Positions 1 to 6,342 of a stretch of DNA of 12,555 nt are shown here, one piece after another (the first letter of the stretch is position 1; each line of letters begins with the position of its first letter). This stretch comes from RYN-431 sp036388295. GTDB taxonomy: Bacteria; Planctomycetota; Phycisphaerae; Tepidisphaerales; Tepidisphaeraceae. Position numbers and translations under genes: made by a program. The notes under the pieces are model-generated. The model had not been told where the DNA came from, did not search any database, and was given only the letters and a program-made list of their open reading frames with translations. The stretch lies in assembly GCA_036388295.1 (NCBI GenBank), contig DASVSC010000308.1, positions 1 through 12,555 on the forward strand, in the 5' to 3' direction.

Positions 1-144
1 AATCTGGAAGCGTGCCGTGCCGGCGCGATCGCCAGGGCCGGGGTTGAACAGTACGACCGCTATATGAAATACCTCACCGGCTGCGCGACCATCTTCCGCA
101 CCGGGGAAGCAAACCTGCACCAGTTCAACACGCGCATGGCATAG
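1..144 (+). CDS. Cyclopropane-fatty-acyl-phospholipid synthase family methyltransferase, C-terminal end (partial)
   Basis: An open frame enters from the left edge and gives 47 residues before TAG at 142-144. It includes YDRYMKYLTGCATIFRTG and ends near NLHQF. This resembles the C-terminal helix of the SAM-dependent CFA synthase / mycolic-acid-cyclopropane-synthase family, where a 'R(Y/F)MxYLxGCxxxFRxGxxxxxQF' pattern is typical. Family members transfer a methyl(ene) group from S-adenosylmethionine to unsaturated acyl chains of membrane phospholipids. The SAM-binding and catalytic parts lie outside the window, so activity cannot be judged. The usual final residues after 'QF' (often TLxK) are replaced by NTRMA. 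The following 197 bp hold no gene and no clear terminator. A desaturase that could make the unsaturated substrate lies about 2.7 kb downstream; the link is inference. Confidence 0.72.
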   Translation, partial: NLEACRAGAIARAGVEQYDRYMKYLTGCATIFRTGEANLHQFNTRMA

Positions 145-341
145 GCAACGCAACCGACGAAACGGCACTAATGTGACGCAGGCCCGACCCGTCCGTTGAT
201 GAGGCCTCGCGTCGACTTCGTGAAATTTCTGTAGATCGTGCCGGTTGGGTGATATAGGCGATCTGCTGCGGCTGTAATTGACTTAATTCAAGGGCTGAAA
301 CCCGCGGCGGAAGTCGTTCGTGCGGGTTATATCTTAGGCCT

Positions 342-1430
342 ATGTTTGACAACGCCCGCGGCCCTGCGGCAACGCCGCGCGGCCGTCGCGAATTAGGGGA
401 CTTCACCGCTAGAATATTGCCGGCTAGTCCGGCCGCGACGACACGGATTGAAATCCGCCGCAGCGTCGCGTCGGCCGCCGATTGGGACCAATTCGCCGGC
501 CATTGCGGCGCGTCATTTCGTTGCGCCTATCGGGCCGCCCGGGCGTGGCAGTTCGAAGTCCATTGGTTCCAGCGGCTTTATCGTTGGGACATTCTCCTCA
601 TTGATGCCGTGACCGAGCGAAAGATCGGCCAATGCGCCGTGGGCGTGGGCCGGCACCGCAGTGTTTTCAGCGACAGCCTTCAACTGCTTCCGGCCTTTGC
701 CGATCGTTGGCCGGTCGCGATGTCGGCGCTGCTGCAGAAAATGGGCCCGGCCCGCTACGTGTACGGGTCGGAATGGAGCCTTGAGCCGTCACGCGAGACA
801 GAACTCGCGCGGATGAGCCGCGTAGTGGTGAACGAGATCAAACCGACGAATGTTCAGGCCATCGACCTGCGGCGCTGGCCGACGTTTGGCGACTACCTGC
901 GCGACGTCAGCACCAACATTCGGCGGAACGTGAAGAAGGCCGAGAAGTCGTACGCCTCATTGCAAATCGTCACCGCCACCGGCCTGGCCCGGCTGGCGTA
1001 CGTCCGCAAATCGATCGCCCTGCGCCGAACACTTTTCGAACGCAAAGGCGTGCGTCGGTCGACCGTCGGCATGGTGCTGCGGTCGACGGCCCGGCTGGTG
1101 TCCCTGCGGCGGTACAGCCGCTCCGCTTATCTTCTGGCCGACGGAGCGCCGCTGGCCTCTTATGTGGGCGTCCATTTCGGCTCGACGTACGCGTACCTGG
1201 AAGGCGCGAGCGACCCGGCCGGCCGCGGGACGGCCTGGTACCTGCTCATGGCCATGATCGAACGTGCTTTCGCCGACAGCAACGGCCACGGCCGGTTCGT
1301 CATGGGGTCCGACGACGGTACGCAAGCGGGCGTCGAGGCGTGGGAAGGCCTTCGTCGTTCGCGCGAGCAATGCTGCGCCACGGCATTCCCGACCAGTGTC
1401 GTCCAATTCACGTACGGCGCGACGCCTTAA
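342..1430 (+). CDS. FemAB/GNAT-like acyltransferase (BioF2-like, Acetyltransf_6 type)
   Basis: This is a 362-residue soluble protein without signal peptide or membrane segment. Residues 186-202 contain LRDVSTNIRRNVKKAEK, the basic 'RR..KKAEK' stretch typical of FemAB and GNAT-like Acetyltransf_6 proteins. Residues 267-325 (DGAPLASY...GTAWYLLMAMIERAFADSNG) match the C-terminal half of that fold, where an acyl-donor-binding strand-helix precedes the 'G.GT..YLL...I..A' helix. Relatives move acyl or aminoacyl groups onto envelope or exopolysaccharide precursors (CelD-like proteins in cellulose clusters, FemX in peptidoglycan). The substrate here is unknown. The first 35 residues are Arg/Ala/Pro-rich and may be a tail or a start-site overcall. 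No Shine-Dalgarno sequence precedes ATG 342. TATATC at 328-333 could be a -10 box, which would leave almost no leader. The stop lies 7 bp from the stop of the convergent oxidoreductase. Confidence 0.7.
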   Translation: MFDNARGPAATPRGRRELGDFTARILPASPAATTRIEIRRSVASAADWDQFAGHCGASFRCAYRAARAWQFEVHWFQRLYRWDILLIDAVTERKIGQCAVGVGRHRSVFSDSLQLLPAFADRWPVAMSALLQKMGPARYVYGSEWSLEPSRETELARMSRVVVNEIKPTNVQAIDLRRWPTFGDYLRDVSTNIRRNVKKAEKSYASLQIVTATGLARLAYVRKSIALRRTLFERKGVRRSTVGMVLRSTARLVSLRRYSRSAYLLADGAPLASYVGVHFGSTYAYLEGASDPAGRGTAWYLLMAMIERAFADSNGHGRFVMGSDDGTQAGVEAWEGLRRSREQCCATAFPTSVVQFTYGATP

Positions 1431-1437
1431 TCGCGAA

Positions 1438-2577
1438 TCACTTCGTCGGCTTGGCCGCGTTTACCGGCTCCGGGGCCGACACCGGCCGTAGTTTTTCCGC
1501 CTGCTTCGTGTCGATCCGCCGGTTGCGCTCGTACGGCGGCAGTTTGACGGGCCGGCCGGTTTTCAGCGATTCGACCGCGGCCTCAACGATGCGGACGTCC
1601 AGCAGTCCTTCTTCGCCGTCGGGTTCGGGGTCGACGCCGTTCAGGACGCAATCCGAGAAGTAGCGGAGTTCGCCGCCGAAATGATCGGTGGGTTTGAAGG
1701 TTTTGGTGGTCGGTTTGCCGCCGACGATTAACTCATACGTTTTGGCTTTGCCCATACCGTACGCCGGGTCGAGGCGGAGCGTGCCTTCGGTGCCGTAGAC
1801 GGTGAACGTGTCGATACTGGCGGCCACGTAGCTGACGACGAACTGGGCGACGCGTCCGTCGGCGAACTTCATCGTCACGGCCACTTCGTGATCGAAGTCC
1901 ATTGGCAGACCGCTGTCGGCGTGGCGCGTGCCGACGGCGAAGACTTCGACCGGTTCGGCTTCGAACAAATTGCGCACGCCGTTGATCGGGTAAGGCCCCA
2001 TGTCGTAAAGCGGGCCGGCGGCGGTGCCGCTTGTGGCGCGGTGGTTGGCCGGGTCCAGCGGCTGGGCGAAGGTGCTGCTGAACCCGCGGACGCGTCCGAT
2101 TTGTCCGCTGCGCAGCACGTCGATGCACGCGAGCGTGGCCGGCTCGAAGTGCAGGCGGTAGGCGACCATCAGCCGGCTCTGCGGGTTGGCCTTCTGGACG
2201 TCGATGATCCGCCGGCAAAGATCGGCCGTCACTTCCATCGGCTTTTCCAGAAGCACATGAACGCCCGCCTGCAGGGCGGGGAGGGTGAACTCCGCGTGCC
2301 GCCAGTTGGGCGTGGCGACGTAAACGGCGTCCACCTGGCCGCTGGACAGGAGCTTGGCGTAGTCGTCGTAGCTATAAACGTGGTCGGGCGGGACGTCGTA
2401 CTGCTTGGCCACGTCACGCGCTTTTTCCGGGTTGCCGGTCACCAGGGCGGTGATCACGCTATTGCCGGTATGGCTGACGCCGGGCATCAGACTTTCCTGG
2501 CTGATGTCGCCGAGCGCGACAATGCCGTAACGGACTTTCTTCGACGACTCCAGACCCAGCACGCTTTTCAGACTCAT
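1438..2577 (-). CDS. Gfo/Idh/MocA family oxidoreductase
   Basis: This is a 379-residue NAD(P)-dependent sugar or cyclitol oxidoreductase. The N-terminal Rossmann domain starts with YGIVALGDIS (17-26). The family signature LLEKPM lies at 109-114 with the catalytic-type Lys112. AYR follows at 139-141, and DMGPYPIN at 192-199 matches the 'DxGxYxxN' motif of the glucose-fructose-oxidoreductase branch. The C-terminal part is the usual substrate-binding alpha/beta domain, with YGTEGTLRL at 261-269. The length is normal for the family, and no Tat or Sec signal is present, so it is probably cytoplasmic, unlike periplasmic Zymomonas GFOR. The last 35 residues are a polar Lys/Pro/Ala tail. The start is well supported by AGGAGAT 5 bp upstream. 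The substrate cannot be read from sequence; related planctomycete proteins are often part of sugar catabolism. It is divergent from the desaturase gene and convergent with the acyltransferase gene. Confidence 0.9.
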   Translation of the reverse strand: MSLKSVLGLESSKKVRYGIVALGDISQESLMPGVSHTGNSVITALVTGNPEKARDVAKQYDVPPDHVYSYDDYAKLLSSGQVDAVYVATPNWRHAEFTLPALQAGVHVLLEKPMEVTADLCRRIIDVQKANPQSRLMVAYRLHFEPATLACIDVLRSGQIGRVRGFSSTFAQPLDPANHRATSGTAAGPLYDMGPYPINGVRNLFEAEPVEVFAVGTRHADSGLPMDFDHEVAVTMKFADGRVAQFVVSYVAASIDTFTVYGTEGTLRLDPAYGMGKAKTYELIVGGKPTTKTFKPTDHFGGELRYFSDCVLNGVDPEPDGEEGLLDVRIVEAAVESLKTGRPVKLPPYERNRRIDTKQAEKLRPVSAPEPVNAAKPTK

Positions 2578-2582
2578 GGCCG

Positions 2583-2589
2583 ATCTCCT
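2583..2589 (-). promoter_or_regulatory. Shine-Dalgarno site of the Gfo/Idh/MocA gene
   Basis: On the minus strand AGGAGAT ends 5 bp before ATG (2577-2575), with the AGGAG core 7 bp away. It is one of the strongest ribosome-binding sites in the window and fixes the start of the oxidoreductase. Confidence 0.75.
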
Positions 2590-2691
2590 GTTACGCGTTC
2601 GCCCGCGTGAGCAGACCGATCGTAGACCGGCCGCAGGCGGGGCAGATGTGCGGTTTTGCGGAAACCCGACTCGGGCCGGGAAGGGTGTGGT

Positions 2692-2719
2692 TTGATGCCC
2701 CCGGACGGCGGATTATCGT
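2692..2719 (+). promoter_or_regulatory. Possible sigma70-type promoter of the desaturase gene
   Basis: TTGATG (2692-2697) and TATCGT (2714-2719) are separated by 16 bp. Each matches the sigma70 consensus at 4 of 6 positions. Transcription would start near 2726 and give a leader of about 108 nt containing the GC-rich hairpin at 2755-2780. The match is modest and unsupported by other evidence. Confidence 0.3.
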
Positions 2720-2754
2720 TGTAATTCGGCGGCGGACTGGGACAATGTGGGGCT

Positions 2755-2780
2755 GCCCGCCCTCGCCCGCGGGGGCGGGC
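2755..2780 (+). repeat. GC-rich inverted repeat in the desaturase leader
   Basis: GCCCGCCC (2755-2762) and GGGCGGGC (2773-2780) are perfect 8-bp complementary arms around a 10-nt GC-rich loop. The structure lies 54 bp before the desaturase ATG and has no T-tract on either side. It is more likely a leader structure or a short palindromic intergenic repeat than a terminator. It also explains why the reading frame stays open upstream of the true start. Confidence 0.5.
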
Positions 2781-2833
2781 CGGGGATGTCTTGCAGTGGC
2801 CGCCGGGCCGTTCGTTTGCGAAAGAGTTTTGCC

Positions 2834-3811
<978 letters not shown>

Positions 3812-3894
3812 GCCGCGCGACACGCTTCGTCGGCCGATCGTTCGCCGACGCGGATGTCTTATTCATCCAGTTGTTGCGAAAATAGGGAATCCTC

Positions 3895-3922
3895 TGGACT
3901 CCCTGCGGCGGGTTGTTACACT
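3895..3922 (+). promoter_or_regulatory. Weak candidate promoter for the RNA-binding protein gene
   Basis: TGGACT (3895-3900) and TACACT (3917-3922), 16 bp apart, each match sigma70 boxes at 4 of 6 positions. If used, the mRNA leader would be about 160 nt. The 281-bp gap between the desaturase stop and the RRM start has no credible gene. It is less GC-rich than its surroundings, as expected for a promoter and leader region. Confidence 0.25.
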
Positions 3923-4038
3923 TTAGTGCCGGTAAGTCAGTGGATCGATCGAACAACGACAGTCTCTCCAAGTCTGCCAGTGATTCTGCTCTATCTCCTC
4001 CTACCGAACGCTGGGCCAGTGGGTGGCCTCTTTCAGTC

Positions 4039-4064
4039 GAACCGGGAAAGTAAAACACCGGTTC
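4039..4064 (+). promoter_or_regulatory. Hairpin in the leader of the RNA-binding protein mRNA
   Basis: GAACCGG (4039-4045) pairs perfectly with CCGGTTC (4058-4064) around a 12-nt purine/A-rich loop. The hairpin ends 16 nt before the GAGGAG ribosome-binding site. Position and shape fit a translational control element or autoregulatory binding site. This is inference from sequence only. Confidence 0.4.
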
Positions 4065-4080
4065 ATGGCCCGTTTTCTTT

Positions 4081-4086
4081 GAGGAG
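4081..4086 (+). promoter_or_regulatory. Strong Shine-Dalgarno site of the RNA-binding protein gene
   Basis: GAGGAG lies 6 bp before ATG 4093. The strong match and ideal spacing suggest efficient translation and an abundant product. Confidence 0.8.
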
Positions 4087-4092
4087 CTCTAT

Positions 4093-4518
4093 ATGGGCAA
4101 GAAGCTTTATGTCGGTAACCTGAGCTACGACGTCGACAGCTCGGCATTGCAGGAATTGTTCAGCGCGCACGGCACCGTGCAAAGCGCCGAAATCATCAGC
4201 GACCGCGAAACCGGCCGCAGCAAGGGTTTCGGTTTCGTCGAAATGGGTTCGGAAGACGAAGCCCAGGCCGCTATCGCTGCTCTCAGCGGTAAGCAGCACG
4301 GCGGTCGCGCCCTGACCGTCAACGAAGCCAAGCCGAAGACCGGTGGCGGCGGCGGCGGCGGTGGTCGCAGCGGCGGCTACGGCGGCGGCGGTGGCGGCTA
4401 CGGTGGTGGCGGCGGCGGCGGTGGTGGCTACGGTGGCGGCGGCGGCGGCCGCAGCGGTGGCTACGGTGGCGGCAGCAGCGGTGGCGGCGGCGGTCGCGAT
4501 CGCGGCAACCGTTATTGA
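4093..4518 (+). CDS. Glycine-rich RRM RNA-binding protein
   Basis: This is a 141-residue protein with one RNA recognition motif and a glycine-rich tail. RNP2 is LYVGNL (5-10) and RNP1 is KGFGFVEM (44-51), with the two ring-stacking Phe (46 and 48) and Tyr6 intact, so the domain should bind single-stranded RNA. Residues 84-139 are almost entirely Gly with periodic Tyr, Arg and Ser (GGYGGGG, GRSGGYGG), ending in RDRGNRY. The architecture matches bacterial Rbp proteins of cyanobacteria and planctomycetes and plant GRPs. Several of those are cold- or stress-induced and act as RNA chaperones. It is a single-gene unit with a strong ribosome-binding site, a structured leader and a strong hairpin terminator. 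RNA targets are unknown; autoregulation through the leader is plausible but not shown. Confidence 0.93.
   Translation: MGKKLYVGNLSYDVDSSALQELFSAHGTVQSAEIISDRETGRSKGFGFVEMGSEDEAQAAIAALSGKQHGGRALTVNEAKPKTGGGGGGGGRSGGYGGGGGGYGGGGGGGGGYGGGGGGRSGGYGGGSSGGGGGRDRGNRY
4342..4509 (+). repeat. Glycine-codon tandem low-complexity repeat inside the RRM gene
   Basis: GGC/GGT codons repeat in runs, broken by TAC (Tyr), CGC (Arg) and AGC (Ser), in irregular units of roughly 5-10 codons. The tract encodes the disordered tail of the RRM protein. Such repeats are prone to replication slippage, so tail length is likely to vary between strains. They also create a false Arg/His-rich reading frame on the opposite strand. 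Confidence 0.8.
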
Positions 4519-4554
4519 ACCACGCCCGCCTGAGCGCTTCAGACTCTAATACAC

Positions 4555-4584
4555 GAAGGCCGTCCCGCTCGCGGGACGGCCTTC
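4555..4584 (+). terminator. Hairpin terminator after the RNA-binding protein gene
   Basis: GAAGGCCGTCCCG (4555-4567) and CGGGACGGCCTTC (4572-4584) form a perfect 13-bp stem with a CTCG tetraloop, 37 bp after the stop codon. The following T-tract is poor (GGTCGTTGAT), so it is an imperfect intrinsic terminator on both strands. The convergent epimerase gene ends 130 bp to the right and may share it. The remaining sequence between the hairpin and 4714 shows nothing further. Confidence 0.75.
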
Positions 4585-4713
4585 GGTCGTTGATGGAAAC
4601 CGCTACTCCACGGCGCAAGCCGCAAATCGCGGGCCCGAACGAACCAGCAGTTCAGCAGAATCTACGGCTCGCGCGGTAGCGTCGGAACGATTGTCGATCC
4701 GGGTCGCATGCTG

Positions 4714-5637
4714 TCAGTGCAACAGCGAAGTTAACGCTTGGCGCAACTGCGGGTAGGCGAACCGAAACCCTTCCGCTTCCAGCCGCCGCGGCACCAGTCG
4801 GCGGCCGAACAGGGCCAGCTCCGGGTCGGTCCGCAGGAAGAACGCGCCGGTACGCACCATCACCGCGGGCACGGGCGGCGACCACGGGCGATGCACCGCG
4901 CGACGCAGTTCGGCCATGAACTGCCCGTTCGGCAACGGCACCGGCGCGGTGGCGATGTACGGGCCGTGCATCGTCGGGTTATCGATAGCCCGCAGCAGGA
5001 TTGCGTTCAGGTCGTCCTGGTGCAGCCAACTCATGTACTGTCGGCCGCTGCCGATCGTGCCGCCGAGGCCGAGGCGGGCCAGGCGGGCCAGCACCGCCAA
5101 CGGTCCGCCGCGTCGGCCGAGGACGAAGCTGATGCGCAGGATGACTCGCCGGCAGTCGCCGACGTCGGCTTCGTTCAGCGCCGCTTCCCATGCCCGGCCG
5201 ACGTCGGGCGCGAAGCCCGTGCCGAGCGGCGACGACTCGTCCAATGTTTCGTCCTCCGTGTCGCCATAAATGTGGGCCGTCGCGGCCTGCACCCACGCCT
5301 TCGGCGGCTGACGGCACTGCTTGAAGCCGGCCGCTAAGGCGCGAACCGAATCGACACGGCTGTCCAAAATCACGCGGCGGTTGGCGGGCGTCTTTCGGCA
5401 GTCGACGGTCCGTCCGACGAAGTTCGCCACCGCCGCCGCGCCGTCCAGTTCGGCCGCCCACGGCCCGACGGTCCGTGCGTCCCAGGGCACGAAGCGTAGA
5501 CGGCCATCGGTTTTTGCCGAACCGCGCGTCAGAATGACGATGTCGTTGAAGGTGGCCGGCAACGCGTCGGCGAACGACCGGCCCAGAAAGCCGCTGCCGC
5601 CGGCGATGACGATGCGTGTGGATGCAGTAGGTGTCAT
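4714..5637 (-). CDS. TIGR01777 (YfcH/SDR39U1) family NAD(P)-dependent epimerase-like protein
   Basis: This 307-residue atypical short-chain dehydrogenase has the nucleotide-binding motif GGSGFLG at 13-19. Family landmarks include ANFVGR (71-76), SRV (93-95), HIYGD (122-126), RISFVLGRRGG (168-178), SWLHQDDL (203-210) and a C-terminal DUF1731-like part ending in EGFRFAYPQLRQAL (289-302). The usual SDR Tyr-x-x-x-Lys pair is not evident, as is normal for this family. The cellular reaction of the family is not firmly known; members are annotated as sugar-nucleotide epimerases or linked to cell division. An ATG at 5703 would add 22 Arg-rich residues before the Rossmann strand. I prefer ATG 5635-5637, preceded by AAGG. 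It is divergent from osmC and convergent with the RRM gene. Confidence 0.88.
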   Translation of the reverse strand: MTPTASTRIVIAGGSGFLGRSFADALPATFNDIVILTRGSAKTDGRLRFVPWDARTVGPWAAELDGAAAVANFVGRTVDCRKTPANRRVILDSRVDSVRALAAGFKQCRQPPKAWVQAATAHIYGDTEDETLDESSPLGTGFAPDVGRAWEAALNEADVGDCRRVILRISFVLGRRGGPLAVLARLARLGLGGTIGSGRQYMSWLHQDDLNAILLRAIDNPTMHGPYIATAPVPLPNGQFMAELRRAVHRPWSPPVPAVMVRTGAFFLRTDPELALFGRRLVPRRLEAEGFRFAYPQLRQALTSLLH

Positions 5638-5705
5638 ACAGTGCCTTGATTGCCTGAGAAGCAGCCTAACCGCTGCACGCGTTCCAACGACGCGCCGGGC
5701 CATTC

Positions 5706-5734
5706 TTCACGATTTTCAAAGTCGTGCCTAAACT
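5706..5734 (+). promoter_or_regulatory. Possible promoter of osmC
   Basis: TTCACG (5706-5711) and TAAACT (5729-5734) are separated by 17 bp, each with 4 of 6 sigma70 matches. The predicted start near 5741 gives a leader of about 50 nt with the AAAGGA ribosome-binding site. In enteric bacteria osmC also responds to RpoS and RcsB; no such sites can be claimed here. Confidence 0.32.
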
Positions 5735-5789
5735 GGTCCGGCCGGCGGCTGTCGCCGGTCGAGTCGCCAGTTCGATTGAAAGGATAGTT

Positions 5790-6218
5790 ATGCCAGTGAA
5801 AACCGCCGACGCCGTTTGGAACGGAAGTTTGATGGACGGCCGCGGCCACATGAAGACGCAGAGCGGCGCGCTCGACGTCGACTACGGCTGGAAAAGCCGG
5901 GCCGAGGAAGCGCCGGGGACGAACCCGGAAGAATTGATCGCTGCCGCCCACGCCGGGTGTTTTTCGATGGCGTTGTCGCACATCCTGGCCGAGGGAAAGC
6001 ACCCGCCGACGCAGATTAACACCCACGCCGAAGTCACGTTCGCCAAGCAGGGCGACGGCTTTACGATCACCGGAATCGCCCTGAAAACAGAGGCGGCCGT
6101 TCCCGGTATCGACGACGCGGCGTTCCAGGAAGCGGCCCAAAAGGCCAAGGCCGGCTGCCCGGTGTCCAAGGCGCTGGCGAGTGTGAATATTACGCTCACG
6201 GCTAAATTAACCGGCTGA
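5790..6218 (+). CDS. osmC: OsmC-type organic hydroperoxide reductase (peroxiredoxin)
   Basis: This 142-residue cytoplasmic thiol peroxidase reduces organic hydroperoxides. Peroxidatic Cys57 lies in HAGCFSMALS and resolving Cys123 in AGCPVSKAL. GTNPEELIAAAHA (43-55) and the VPGIDDAAF helix start (104-112) closely match E. coli OsmC rather than the Ohr branch. Arg18 in DGRG is a candidate for the conserved active-site Arg, and Glu48 is also present. The length equals that of classic OsmC. The frame is open from an ATG at 5724, but homology begins at ATG 5790, which has AAAGGA (5779-5784) at 5-bp spacing. It stands as its own unit: a divergent epimerase lies upstream and a separate promoter precedes the next gene. 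Confidence 0.95.
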   Translation: MPVKTADAVWNGSLMDGRGHMKTQSGALDVDYGWKSRAEEAPGTNPEELIAAAHAGCFSMALSHILAEGKHPPTQINTHAEVTFAKQGDGFTITGIALKTEAAVPGIDDAAFQEAAQKAKAGCPVSKALASVNITLTAKLTG

Positions 6219-6257
6219 TTTGCCGCACCCGGCCGGCGTCGGCAGGCCGGATGGTGT

Positions 6258-6287
6258 TTGACACGGGTTTCGCCGAATCAGTAAGAT
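6258..6287 (+). promoter_or_regulatory. sigma70-type promoter of the glycosyltransferase gene
   Basis: A perfect -35 box TTGACA (6258-6263) is followed after 18 bp by TAAGAT (6282-6287), which keeps the key -10 bases T1, A2, A5 and T6. It is the best promoter in the window. It lies 56 bp upstream of the glycosyltransferase ATG. Transcription should begin near 6294-6295, exactly where a strong hairpin begins. Confidence 0.58.
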
Positions 6288-6294
6288 CGCACGA

Positions 6295-6322
6295 CGGCCC
6301 CCGGCGCCAATGCCGGGGGTCG
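6295..6322 (+). promoter_or_regulatory. Hairpin at the predicted 5' end of the glycosyltransferase mRNA
   Basis: CGGCCCCCGGC (6295-6305) pairs with GCCGGGGGTCG (6312-6322), 11 bp with one G-U pair and a GCCAAT loop. It ends 6 nt before AGGA (6329-6332), the likely ribosome-binding site, and 20 nt before ATG 6343. It could stabilise the mRNA 5' end or tune translation. The alternative, an osmC terminator, is less likely because no T-tract follows and the promoter lies upstream of it. Confidence 0.5.
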
Positions 6323-6342
6323 CTTGCTAGGATTGACACCTC

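Noticed and set aside
1888..2610. Long plus-strand open frame (240 codons) opposite the oxidoreductase gene
   Set aside because: It is a shadow of a GC-rich gene with clear family motifs on the minus strand; its translation is Val/Gly/Arg/Ala-biased and matches nothing.
2755..2780. GC hairpin as an intrinsic terminator
   Set aside because: It lies between divergent genes, so no transcript should end here, and no T-tract follows on either strand.
2747..2833. Upstream extension of the desaturase to an ATG at 2747
   Set aside because: The extra 29 residues are Arg/Gly-rich, cross a perfect GC hairpin and precede the normal family N-terminus; ATG 2834 fits better.
4319..4618. Arg/His-rich minus-strand frame and Ala/Val-rich plus-strand frame over the RRM gene
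   Set aside because: Both arise from the glycine-codon repeat read in other frames.
5638..5703. Upstream start of the epimerase at 5703
   Set aside because: It adds 22 Arg-rich residues before the Rossmann strand; ATG 5637 has an upstream AAGG and the family-like N-terminus.
5724..5789. Upstream start of OsmC at 5724
   Set aside because: The extra 22 residues overlap the predicted promoter; ATG 5790 has AAAGGA at good spacing and matches known OsmC.
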